Source of the DNA: Alligator mississippiensis
Lineage: Eukaryota; Chordata; Crocodylia; Alligatoridae
DNA length: 64,000 nt
NCBI RefSeq assembly: GCF_030867095.1
Contig: NC_081824.1
Location: forward strand, 144,117,433-144,181,432
Reading direction: 5' to 3'
Part shown: positions 50,303 to 60,624 of the stretch, piece by piece
Numbering within the stretch: position 1 is the stretch's first letter
Layout of the letters: each line of letters starts with the position of its first letter
Position numbers and translations under genes: made by a program
The notes under the pieces: model-generated
The model's input: the letters and a program-made list of their open reading frames with translations, nothing else
What the model was told of the DNA's origin: nothing
The model's database searches: none

Positions 50303-50606
50303 GGGCATTTATAGATGTGCTCTGGGAGGCAGGCGGGGAGCTTTAATTAGCACAGCTCTAGAGCCATACTAATTAAAAGCACCTGGAGCATCACAGGTAT
50401 CAGTGGCAGCAAGGTACTTTGAAAAATGAGCTTTAGTTCAGAGCGCCCCCTGCAGCATTTTTCAGCACAGGGACGCTGATACACATGACGCTGGAGTCTA
50501 CTGGAACACGGTCATTACCACGCTCCAGCAGACTCAATCAAGTCTGCTCCAACATGCTGTAATTACAGCACATCGGAGCAGCCTCACTGCACATGTATTG
50601 GAGCCC
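50303..50606. mobile_element. Small inverted-repeat DNA element with 3-bp target duplication
   Basis: Ends gggcatttatagatgtgc and gcacatgtattggagccc form an imperfect inverted pair. att flanks both sides (50300-50302, 50607-50609). The interior matches 45134-45465. It lies within the probable CCR6 3'UTR. Confidence 0.75.
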
Positions 50607-51129
50607 ATTATGTCTGAATATTTTAAATGTGGACATTAAATGTGGCTGAATGTTAATTGAATTCAATTAACTGTAAATTTTGAAAATGATTTAATAAAAA
50701 TTACATAAATATATATACATATATTTGCTTTATATAGCAGTGTTGTTTCTAGAAGAAATTCCACAAATAAAACTGCAAGAACTGATTGTCAGAAAAACAC
50801 CACAATTCAGTCTTCATTATCTTGACTTTTAAGTAACTGAATGGGATCATTTGCTACAGCTGTTGATCACAGTGTACATAACTTTATTCATCTTACACCC
50901 TTTATTACCCAGACCTGTTCAGTGTCTCCCCTTCTCCTTAAAAATTTGGATATTCGAATGTGTACTATATTTGTTATATATATGATGGAAAATACATCAT
51001 TTAAAAGTTTGTCTACTGTTATTGCCTTTATTATTTTTGAAAGTGAAACTTTGGCTTCAGCAGATATTCTATGTAGTGTTTGAGAAATTACATAAGTAAG
51101 ATATGCTTGTTTTATTTTATATTCTGTGC

Positions 51130-51135
51130 AATAAA
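51130..51135 (+). promoter_or_regulatory. Polyadenylation signal, likely CCR6 3' end
   Basis: Canonical aataaa with a downstream T/G-rich element (gggttttgtttacttgta, then ttgtggtgttt) within 10-45 bases. Confidence 0.6.
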
Positions 51136-51629
51136 CTCCTTATTGGGTTTTGTTTACTTGTATTGTGGTGTTTCACATGATGATTGATTTAAGAGCCTGG
51201 GGGATGATTTAGGACATGAGGAAGCACTCACAATCCTCGTACCAATTTTATTTCTTAAGACTCATGAAGAGAGTTTTTGCCTGTGCACTTCTGGATCTGC
51301 TCCAATCTCTAAGGAGGTGAGATGGAAGTGTAGGTGGGGACACCTCTTTACACTGTCCTCAGACCCACAGAAATTAGAACTGGGGATTTGCAATTGAACA
51401 GGAAGTTTGCTGGAAGCAAGAGGAAATACACTGCAGTGAATCTGGAGAGCAGCACAAGGTGGAAACATATGTACAGAACTTCTATGCACATGATGCTGGA
51501 AGATCAGCATTCAGAAGATCATTAAACTGTGCAGAAATCTTAAATTCTACCACCCCTCAAGAGACAAAAATTACAGCCATTTTCTTTGTGAATACTCAGA
51601 ACCCTTGTGGCTGATGTTGGTAATAACCA

Positions 51630-52640
51630 GGGATCCTGGTTTTCCCTGATTAAAAAAAATAGCAGATTCTCTGATTAAAACCCCCAACATCTATGATTAA
51701 AATTAAAGCTCCCCCCCCCATTGGTGCCTCTCACTCTGCCCCCCACAGTCCCTTCAGCCCTGCTGGTGCCCTTTGCCCCCCAGCAACAGCCCCTTGCCCC
51801 CCCCCAGGTTGCCAGGGCTATAGGGCCAGGGACCCAGAATCACAGCCCCCTGCCCCTGGCAGGAGGCGATAGCTGCTGCAGCAGAGTGGAGCTTGGCTCC
51901 CCCCTGCTGCCTGCCTGCTGCGGGCTAGGGCAGGGAAGGCCAGCTCCCTGCTGGTGCACACACTCCCCAGGGGGTAGGGGGGACTCCCCCCCGATCTGTG
52001 CACGGAGCAGGGGTGGGATGGGCTGTGCGCTCAAGTGGGGTGGGGGTGTCTCCCTACCAATGCGCACACTCCCAGGGGGCAGGAGGGACCTGTGTCCAGG
52101 GCGGGCGCAAGCTCTCACCTTGCTGCCCTACCCTGGGGCATCCACAGCTCAGCAGGTATGACCCAGCGCGGTAGGGAACAGTGGAGCTGTATGGAGAAGC
52201 TGCCTGTTGCTGTGAGCGCCGCATTGCCCTGGTGATACATCCCCTGTGCACATGGCTGCAGCGAGGGCAGTAGTGCAGGGTTGCACTGCTCAGTGCTGCC
52301 ATGCATGCAGGGAGTGCATCACCAGGGCAGCATGGAGCTCGCAGCAACAAGCAGCTTCTCCGCACAGCCCAGATGATGTCTGCCACGCCGACTTGCGTCC
52401 ACTGGGCTGTGGAGGCCCCAGGGTAGTGCAGCAGAGTGGAAGCCCGAGCTTGCAGCCCGCACCCACCCTCTCGCCTGCCCCACAGACAGATCTAGGGGGC
52501 ACAGGTCCCCAGTGTCCCCTGGGAGTGTAGACAGTGATGATGAGATGGCCTTGCCCCCAGGGTGCATGTAGTATATAGAAGTCAGAATTTGGCCACATGG
52601 CCAAATAAACATTGCAAAGATGTTAAGAGTGGAAAAGCAT
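51630..52640. repeat. GC-rich repeat block with AT-rich ends
   Basis: A GC-rich core (51710-52560) lies between AT-rich ends: cagggatcctggttttccct with gattaaaa repeats on the left and ccaaataaacattgcaaag on the right. The layout matches the non-autonomous DNA elements of this window, but terminal inverted repeats were not confirmed. Inside, accctggggcatccacagct at about 52132 and its approximate complement near 52400 suggest an inner inverted repeat. Confidence 0.45.
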
Positions 52641-53889
52641 AAGTAACAAAAATACATCCTTGATAAAGGGCATGCAAATTGCAAATCAGCCTGCAGTCAT
52701 AGTGCTCTTATTTATCATCTGTATTTCATTATCATGCTTTCCTTTGCCAACATATTACTTTCTGTGCACTGATTAATTAAAAAAAACTAATAAAGGAAAA
52801 TTAAGAGTCAGAGGAATTATAAATTCCATGGTTTTATTAATATAATTTAAATAGTTGTAACTTCAGCATCTTAAACCTATAACGAAAATAAAAGCAAAAT
52901 AAAATACTGTGCACCACCAGGATGACTTAGTAAGCTAAAATAAAGTCTAATCCTACTTGGTTTGAGACAGTGTGAGTTTTACAGTTGGCTTAAATGAGAG
53001 TAAATGAAAGTGAGATTCTTCCTAAATTTTGTAGTAATCCTGTTGCCATCCTCTATGCTACTTATGACCGTTTTAAACAGAAATGCTGCACGTATATGTT
53101 TAATTTGATGTTTCTGTTGTCACAGTATTAGTGACACGTTCCCTGCACTTCTTACATTTTATTAAGTGGTATCTAACACTTCAAATGCACTTTTCTTCTG
53201 TAGATCTCAAAGCACTTAACAAAGGTTAGGCTCATTACCACTAATTTACAAGTGGACATTAGTACAGTATAGTACAGTACACCCTACCCAAATTCTTAGT
53301 AACATATAAATATGACTATGAGCAAGTATATTTTTAATACTTCTAGAATATTACAGGTACTATGTATACTAATTGCAAGGCTTCTATTTTGCTAAAGTTT
53401 TGGGTGTGTTGCCTTAGCTTACTATTTTTTAGGCTTTTCTTCACTTCCCACATTGTAAAAAAAAAAAGCATTCCTCCAGAAAACATGAAAGTAGTGCTGC
53501 TGTCCAATATAAAAAAGGAGGCAGCAGGACAATCACATTTTTATAACACAGTCACCTGCCACAGCCAAAAGTTACTAACAAGACTTATTACAGCCCTAAC
53601 AATGTCATCACTACTGAAGCAACATCATTCATTTTTCTAGTATTTAAAATCAATATTAATAAAATGTAAAAGGAAAAGTATTTTTAGGAGGATTATTGCC
53701 TGTCTTTCATACTTTAACTGAAGTGTGTGATAACAAGGAAGACATTACCAGCTCTTATGCCTGAATTACCCTCATCCTTTAGCTCTGATACCTTGCTGCC
53801 TAATAGTAACTGAAATATAAGTCTCTAGCAAGGTATACAATAGATGTTTTCTCACACAAATATGGTGTTTTCTCTTTCTTTCTCTCTTT
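52641..53889. other. Intergenic stretch, nothing recognised
   Basis: AT-rich; no gene or bounded repeat. Confidence 0.4.
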
Positions 53890-54235
53890 CTGGTCTCACA
53901 GGCCTCAAGGACCTATAACCAGCTTAACCAAAGCCTTCCATCTCCTCCTATCTTGTGCAATTTCCTTCCACCTTGTCACAACTTTGCCTGTCCCTTCCAG
54001 ATCAGGTTTTGTTATCTTCCCACTGTTACCGTGGTCTGCTTTCTCCACCTCAGCTTCCAAAACCTGCCTCTCGCACTTTCTCCCAGCTGCTCTTGCAATG
54101 TGTCCTGTCCACCTCATTGTCTGCGCGCTGATCTTGCTCCAGGCATCAGGCCTGTCATCTTGGGACAATAAATATGAATAAATGTTATGCAAGCGTGCTT
54201 GTCTACCTCCAATCAATCTATTAACGCGCATCCAG
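53890..54235 (-). mobile_element. C-terminal remnant of a non-LTR retrotransposon ORF
   Basis: The minus strand (54231-53905) reads RWTGHIARA, a K/R/E-rich middle, then TRWKEIAQDRRRWKALV. The pairing of R-W-x-G-H and R-W-K-E-x-x-x-D-R-x-x-W is the C-terminal tail found in several LINE clades (RTE- and R4/Jockey-like), and differs from the CR1 tails elsewhere here. The clade cannot be settled by eye. No reverse-transcriptase core is present. Confidence 0.6.
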
Positions 54236-54334
54236 AAGTAGCTAAAATAAAGCAGCTGAATGAACTTTAAACAGCCTAGTGCGTAAAACAGAACTTTTAA
54301 GCAGTCAATGTTTTAATGGAAAAAACCCAGATTT

Positions 54335-54475
54335 CTGAGTGTGTTTACACAAGACACTTACTGTGCATCAGCCTCATAACACTGTGCTACTGCGTGTCAT
54401 GGCAAAACCGTGCTAGTAGCCTATGGTGCAGTGTTTTTAGGCTAACGCACAGTAAAGCATCTCTAAATAGGAGCA
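54335..54475. mobile_element. Fragment of a small inverted-repeat element
   Basis: Matches 32060-32150 through aaaaccgtgctagtagccta and gcagtgtttttaggctaacg, beginning at the end-like gtgtttacacaagacacttac. The right side is lost at the CpG island border. Confidence 0.55.
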
Positions 54476-54539
54476 GAGAGACTTTCCAAGGCCCTCTGCA
54501 ATGTTTAGCACTCGTGGGCACAAGGCAACCCCAGAGCTT

Positions 54540-55250
54540 CCACCCAGGAACCTAGTGATATAACGCCCCCCACCCCGTCCTGCAATCCTCCTCCTGGACC
54601 ACACCTGCCCTACCATTTGCCCCTGGTCAAAAAGCTGACGCCACCCCACAGAGCTCAAACCTATTTATTTGCCGAGGTGCCCATCTCCCCGTGGGGGGCG
54701 GGGCCACACGTCACCAACAAGCTCCACCAATCACACGCGCCTATCCCCATCCCCAGCGCTGGGAGGAGGGCAGGAGACACCGCCCTGCTCCGCCTCCCGC
54801 TCCACTCAGGCCCCTCCCCCGGTGTGTGCGTGGGAAGGGGCGCGTGTTTCACCCACTCCCCGACGGGATAGGGGGGTTGGCCCCGCCCCCTCGCGCGCGG
54901 GGTTCGGAGGGGCGGTACCAACGGCTGCAGGCGCCGCAACAGCGTGGGTAGGGGCAGGCGGCTCCTCCCCCTTGGGCACCAGACCCCGCCCCGTGCCTGA
55001 GGGGCCTGCGGCAGGCACAGCTGTGCGGGCTGGACTGCTGTTTAAGACACCGCCTCCTTTCCGTGATGTCAGTTCGTGATGGCTAAGCCCCCCTCCCGCG
55101 CAGTCCGCGACCAAGGTGCCCGGGCTGAAAAGTAGCCCCGCGCGGTTCCCACGTGCCTATTGCGTCACGGTGACGTCATAGGCTGCCCCGCCTGCGGTGG
55201 GGTGGGGTGGCGCAGCTTTGACATGTCTCGCGCGTGTCATTACCTTTTTG
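54540..55250. promoter_or_regulatory. CpG island promoter with CRE, E-box and GC boxes
   Basis: A sharply GC- and CpG-rich stretch in otherwise CpG-poor DNA. It contains GC boxes (ggggcggggcc at 54694-54704, gccccgccccct near 54880), a palindromic E-box cacgtg (55150-55155), tgcgtca (55161-55167) and a perfect cAMP response element tgacgtca (55171-55178). There is no TATA box. The next plus-strand gene is the SLC16-family gene whose first visible coding exon has an in-frame upstream stop and a splice acceptor, so it needs a 5' non-coding exon; this island is the best candidate. It may be bidirectional. Confidence 0.7.
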
Positions 55251-55539
55251 GAAGCTCCAAATTTATCGTATTTGCTGAGGGGGAAATAGAGAATGTTATT
55301 TTTTTAATTTCTCAGTTGGGCTGATAAAAGGGATCGTTTCTGAACTATGAGTTTTAGGTTTTTGCATTTTATATTTGCTGAAAAAATGATTGCACACTGA
55401 AAAAAATGGAAGGAAGTGCAAATAAGCATGCAAGTAAGTCTGAGTGAGAGAGACCTGGGTTAGCAAAATTGAAGCCTTTCTTTATTTTGAGGCAAGTTGT
55501 CAGAAGAAAGTGCCGGCAGATTACCTGAAATACCTAAAG

Positions 55540-55581
55540 ATAGATAGATAGATTTTAATAATTAAAAAAAAAAAAAAAAAA
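55540..55581. repeat. GATA microsatellite and poly-A
   Basis: gatagatagatagat near 55540-55553 followed by an A-run at about 55562-55580. Confidence 0.85.
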
Positions 55582-55599
55582 GATTACCTGAAATACCTT

Positions 55600-56240
55600 A
55601 TGGCTGAGGGCAAGCAAAACTTGGGGGCATCTGAACCCCAAGTCTCCAGGCTTGTCAGGCATCTCACTTGCAGGCTTAAAGGATTTGGGACCATCTGAAG
55701 CCCCAAGGCGGGGGGTGGAGGATGTTTGCCAGTAGGATGTTTGCCACTTTTGGTTCTGGACTAAAGGATTTGGAATGGATTTGGCCAATCTGGCTTGGAA
55801 TGTGAAAACATTTTTAAAAAATTATTACCTGAAATACCTGGCAGGGGAGATACCATGACTGCTAAGGTGGTTTTCCTAGGGACAGGGGAAGACTACTTTT
55901 TTGGCAGGGGGTAGCACTTTGACCAAGGTAAGGCATAGTTTTCCACTTCCAATTCCAGTGGGAAGATCTTGGCTTTGTGCCCATTTTATGGATGTGGCAG
56001 ACTGCTCCTGTGGCCATATATATGGCTGAGGGCAAGCAAAACTCTGGGGGGCATCCAAACCCCAAGTCCTCAGGCTTGGGCCTGTGCAGAGGATGCTTAC
56101 CAAAGGGTTTGGAAGCATCTGCAGCCCTGGGCGGGTGTAGGGGATGTTTGCTGATGGTAGGGACACATACAGTTCTTGAATGACTCCATTGATTTGGAAT
56201 TGGTTTGGCTTGGAACATGAAAAATTTTCCAAGAAGAAGA
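55600..56240. repeat. Pair of diverged direct repeats of about 210 bp
   Basis: The unit tggctgagggcaagcaaaac, then tgaaccccaagtctcc, ggatttgggaccatctg, ggatgtttgcca, ggcttggaatgtgaaaa occurs at about 55603-55815 and, diverged, at 56021-56233. The second unit ends at the left junction of duplication copy 2. The origin of the units is unknown. A minus-strand frame reads through each (DLGF(R/G)CP block), but I see no known domain. Confidence 0.7.
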
Positions 56241-57260
56241 CAGAGGATGTCCAGGACAGTCTCCCGGTGGCATAGAGGTATTCTGATGGGTGGCCCAAGC
56301 AGAATTTCTAGCCATAATTCCAGTCTGAAAGCCAGATCCTTATTCAAGCCATTATACTTAGTATAGTGGGGATGGGGGCTCTTTGTTGGCAGCCTGGCAC
56401 AGCCAAACCATGCTTTAGGCCAGGTGGGACTGTGGCCAGGGTTCTTTGGGACAGTCCCCCAGTGGCATCGCAGTGAAGTTTGGGGTGGCCCAAGAAGTAT
56501 TTTGCCCCATAATCCCACCCTAATCTGACCTTCATTTAGGGCTCTGTACTTGATGTGGAATATTATTTTACATATTAATTAGTATATATGCATAGCTAAT
56601 GAAATTCTCTCTCTTTAGGATGTGGAATTCATTAATAACAAGTTTTTATTGGGTCTAGATTAGCTTTGAAAAAGGAACCGGGAATAAAGAATATGGAACC
56701 AGGAATAAGGAACTGGGAAAAAGGAACCAAATTCAGCCTCATCATTGGGCAGTAGTGGTGGCACTGAGCAGCAGGTGGCAGCACAGGGTGGTGGGTGGCA
56801 GCAGCAGTGGCTGTTACGTGCGGCCGCCTCCTCCCCCTGTATCCGGCTGGCTGGGTGGCGTTGTGCGGCCCACAGAGGGGCACCGCTCCCCTCGCCCGCC
56901 CACCCCAGGCCTGGTCCTGGAAGTGGGCACAGAGACATATTTCTCTCCTCCTCCATTCAGACCCTTTATGCCTTACTGCCACTGCTTGTTTTGAGAGCAG
57001 TGTGATGGCCATGTACGTTCTGTTGCTGGGCGGGCAGCAGGCCGGCAGTGAGCTGCCAAGCAGCAGGATGCACATGGCATCGCACCGCTCTCAAAGCAGT
57101 GGCAGTGAGGCACAGAGGCAGAGCAGAGCCCAGTCCACCTTCACCCTGTACATAGATAAGGGGGGTACATGCTCCCCCGTGGTGCATGCAGCAGTGGAAG
57201 CCCTCCCCCACCCCCTTCCCCCGTGCCCCTGGATGCACCACCAGGCTCCTATTGTCCCAT

Positions 57261-57306
57261 GGCCTGGCCTGGTCTGGTCTGGCCTGGCCTGGCCTGGCCT
57301 GGCCTG
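57261..57306. repeat. GGCCT pentanucleotide array, expanded relative to copy 1
   Basis: About nine ggcct/ggtct units. Copy 1 has only about three at the matching place (25599-25614). Confidence 0.85.
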
Positions 57307-58191
57307 AGCCACTTCCTCCTGCATTGTGGGGGTCTTGATCTGCGCCCCCCTGCCGCTCTTTCCTTCTCTCCAGACCCTGCCCATTCCTCCCACACACACT
57401 TGCCTGCTGTGGAGGTTGTCTGTATCTGTGTGTCTGTCTGTCCCCTGCCTGCCCAGTGGCAGCAGGCACATAGTGTCATGTGGCTCTTGGGGCAGCGGGG
57501 TGCAGAGTCCAGCCTGAAGCAGCAGCTACCTCTGCCCTGCACACGGATCTGGGGAGCGCATGGTTCCTGGGCCTACACTGATGTGCATGTAGTGGCGGGA
57601 GCTGGCCACCCCTCCGCTGCACCCCCTGGACAATCCACTCTTGCAGCTTCATCCTGTGCTCCGCCCTGGCTGTACAGCACCTGCCCCAACCCCACTCCCT
57701 CTCTCACCGTGTGGGCCTTGATCTGCCACCACCACCTCTTAAAAACGAGAAAAAAAGATACAGGCGTACGTGAGCTGAAACTTTGAGGCAGAAGGGGTAC
57801 ACTTGTTTAAAAAAGTTTGAAAAGCCCTGGACTAAGTGATAGAGAAGATGAGAGAGGAGGAAGAGATGGACAGAACACAACACAAAAATGGTAATGTCGC
57901 AGAGCACTCGGGTGCACTGCTCCTAAGAAGGGAGAAAACTGCTAGGGAAAGAGCCCTAGCAGTGAGTGACGAGCCCAGCTGCTGTTTGCCAGGGCAACCA
58001 GAAGAGGTCAGCTAACCAGGAAAGGCAGGGCCTGGCTCTCATATAAAGCCCAGGGGCTGAGGCCAGGCTACCACTTCCCTACCAGCAACCAGGGGGAATG
58101 AGCTCTCCCGGAGCAAAGCTGAGAGGAGAGGCCTGACTGCAGGTACAGCCTGAGCTGGGTAAAGGATGGAATATCCCTGGAGTGTTTGGAG

Positions 58192-58307
58192 TTTAGCGAA
58201 ATGAAAATAAGCTTCTTTGGTTGTTCAAATTTAAGAACAAAATCTGTCTGTACACGTGGGATTTATTTGCATAACATGCAGGTTTTTAAGAAGGTGCTCA
58301 CAAAAGA
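58192..58307 (+). repeat. 116-bp insertion duplicated from sequence 1.2 kb downstream
   Basis: Between agtgtttggag and aacgtggttatag, contiguous in copy 1 apart from one base, copy 2 carries tttagcgaaatgaaaataag and onward, matching 59426-59541 (and 27632-27747 in copy 1) with few differences, in the same orientation. Confidence 0.85.
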
Positions 58308-60361
58308 AACGTGGTTATAGCTGGGTGGCTTCAGTTTATGTTATAGCCCAGGGGATTGCATTTTGTTTACTGTTTAATACCGGTGTTTTGGGTGAGGCTA
58401 TTAGGGGTTGGAGGAGGCCTCATAGGGGACCCACAGCAGTGTGAGGACCCCAGCGCCAGCAAGTGCACAGCATTTGGGGTGCACTGACCCTAGCTCCAGA
58501 AAGGGGGGCAGTTGAGAAGCCCCAGAGAGGGGATGTTGATGAGAAGCCCCAGTGCAGGTGTGGAGAAGCCCCAGAGGAGGGGGCAGCGTTTTTGTGGGGA
58601 AGCCCCAGAGAGAGAGCAGCATTGACGAGCACCAGAGAGGGCACAGGGTGAGACCAGTGCCGCGCAGGGCCCAGGGAGGCCAAGGGGCCCACATTATAAC
58701 AAGGCCGTGACCGAACAAAGTCAATTCCATCTGTGACGCTTGGGGCATGGTAAAGGGGTGGTTGGAGCCACGCATAGCCCATAAGGCTAGGGTGCCCCTG
58801 AAACACCCATTGCAGAGCGGGACCCACGGGGGGTCTGGGAAACCACGGGGTCTGAGTGTCCAGCAAGACATGACCAAGGCAGCCTCCCAAATATATTTTG
58901 TCATCAAAGATGTGGCAGGCGAGAGTCGAGGGTGCCCATTGGGTCAACTTGGCATGGTAAAGGGGGCCTTAGGGAAACCATGTCTATCCTACTGGACCCT
59001 GCGCCATGACAGGTAAGGAATGAGAGGGGAAAAGAAGGAAGGAAATATGCACCATAGACCAATAACTTTGGAAGTGGGGGGAAGAGGGACATAAAGGTAA
59101 AAAAAACTTAAATATGTTGGCATAATTGATTTAAATTCTGCACTCGTTAAGAATGATAGGAAGCCATTTTGAATATATCTATTTTATGAATCAAGAGTAA
59201 ATTAATCTGAATTAAAACGAATAAACATTAAAAACAATGCAACTGAGTGGGATACACATGACAACATTCTCATAGAACAGCAAGAAATCCCTGGGTCATT
59301 GCAGACTAAACCTATGGATTTAATCTGCGTGACAATTTTATCTCTTCCTGTTAACATTTTCTTTCCTTAATTGGTGGTGGCAGAGAACTAACATGTAGTA
59401 AGATTAGTTATTGTGGTTTCTCAAATTTAGCGAAATGAAAATAAGCTTCTTTGGTTGTTCAAATTTAAGAACAAAAACTGTCTGTACATGTGCGATTTAT
59501 TTGCATAATATGCAGATCTTTTAAGAAGGTAGTTACAAAGGAGAAAAAATTACTCACAGCACTGTGGAGGAGGAGAATGAGGTGTCTTGCAGAAAGGTTG
59601 CCTGGACTTTAATAACCAAGTTAAACTCTCTGTAAGAGACAAGGTTGTTTGTGAAGAAGGGTGTTTGTGTTCGAAACCTTGCAAAGAACATTTTTTTTCA
59701 ACTGTTTAGTTGCCCTAATAAAGGTATCATATCTATTCAGAACTTTTTCTGCCTGGGTCAAACAAGAAGGTTTGTGGTAAGTAAAACTAATTAACTAACC
59801 TTAATTCTGGCATAAATCAGACTGGATTTAATTCTTGCTCTTCAAGTACCACTGTTGTTAATGAATGCAAATGTATTACAGAACAAAACTATATGGTACA
59901 CTTTAACTGATGAATGTTAGAATACAGAAAAGAATGAACTCTACTTCCTTTAGTGTGTAAGCTGAACTTCTTATCAGTCTAACCTTTTGATAGTTACTAT
60001 CCGTATCATTTTACAAAATGTGCTTGTTTATGTATATAACTGCTATCATCCACTCTGATACTACAGGGAAAGTCGCATAACCACTCTAGATCTGTTTATC
60101 TGTCTGTAAAAGTGTGATGGTCTCATATATAATTCCGTATCAAGGTACTTTTGTTATTAGCTTGTTCATGTTTGGAAACATTCATACATTTATAATGTTA
60201 ATAAACATTTTAATGGAGACCAGTGGATCGACTGAGTCCATTACTAGTAGCAGAATTATTCATTTGGAGGTTAGTAGCTAAAACTACTACATTTACTGCT
60301 GATGTGTTTATTAAAGTTTAATGAATCATGTATTCTATGAAAAAAATGTATTTATGTGCAG

Positions 60362-60624
60362 GTCATAAATTCGAGTCATGTTACAAATGAGAAGGTTACG
60401 GACTTTGCTGCATCAAGTTACACGCAACTTGGAGGAAAAAGATAACACTGATAGTCTCCAGAAAGAGATTTCATTTTTGGACCCTCCTCCGGATGGAGGT
60501 TGGGGATGGGTTGTAGTGCTGGCTGCATCTACACATGCTTTGCTTGTCAGTGGATTCCATTCTGCTTTTGGTGTTTACATGGTATCCTTACTTGAGACCT
60601 TCAAGTCAAGTAGTTCACAGACAG
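60362..60624 (+). CDS. SLC16/monocarboxylate-transporter-family gene, first coding exon
   Basis: The exon follows an ag acceptor (60361) and ends at a gtaggt donor (60625). ATG at 60378 is preceded in frame by TAA (60366-60368) within the exon, so translation starts here or at the second ATG (60387). It encodes a 35-residue polar N-terminus, then PDGGWGWVVV (residues 38-47), the signature of the SLC16 family at the start of helix 1, and HSAFGVYMVSLLETF. SLC16 proteins are 12-helix plasma-membrane carriers; members move lactate and pyruvate with protons, or amino acids, thyroid hormone or creatine. The substrate cannot be read from this fragment. The exon ends in phase 1. The member is not identified: it does not clearly match SLC16A1, A7, A9, A10 or A12 by eye. 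Confidence 0.88.

Larger units (their letters stand above)
49015..51155 (+). other. Probable CCR6 3'UTR
   Basis: Non-coding sequence after the CCR6 stop. Candidate polyadenylation signals aataaa occur at 49160-49165, 49839-49844 and 51130-51135. Only the last is followed at once by a long T/G-rich tract (gttttgtttacttgtattgt and on), so it is the best site for the full-length end. The stretch contains a MIR-like SINE and a miniature DNA element. The extent is inferred. Confidence 0.55.
56246..60328 (+). repeat. Copy 2 of the 4-kb direct duplication (other copy 24570-28530)
   Basis: Same order and orientation as copy 1. It starts inside the inverted unit array of the hAT element, includes that element's right end (to about 57830), the LTR-like block with TATA at 58041-58048, the gagaagccccagag block and the AT-rich 3' part. 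It is 122 bp longer, almost all from an insertion at 58192-58307 and local length changes. It ends 33 bp before the acceptor of the SLC16 exon. Confidence 0.93.

Noticed and set aside
54669-55114. Open frames of 100-136 residues in the CpG island
   Set aside because: Expected by chance in CpG-rich promoter DNA; Pro/Ala/Gly/Arg rich and no motif.
24570-60328. Reading the two 4-kb copies as the two LTRs of one very large element
   Set aside because: The segment between holds an ordinary host gene (CCR6) and many unrelated repeats, no retroviral genes, and the copies begin inside a hAT. Segmental duplication fits better.
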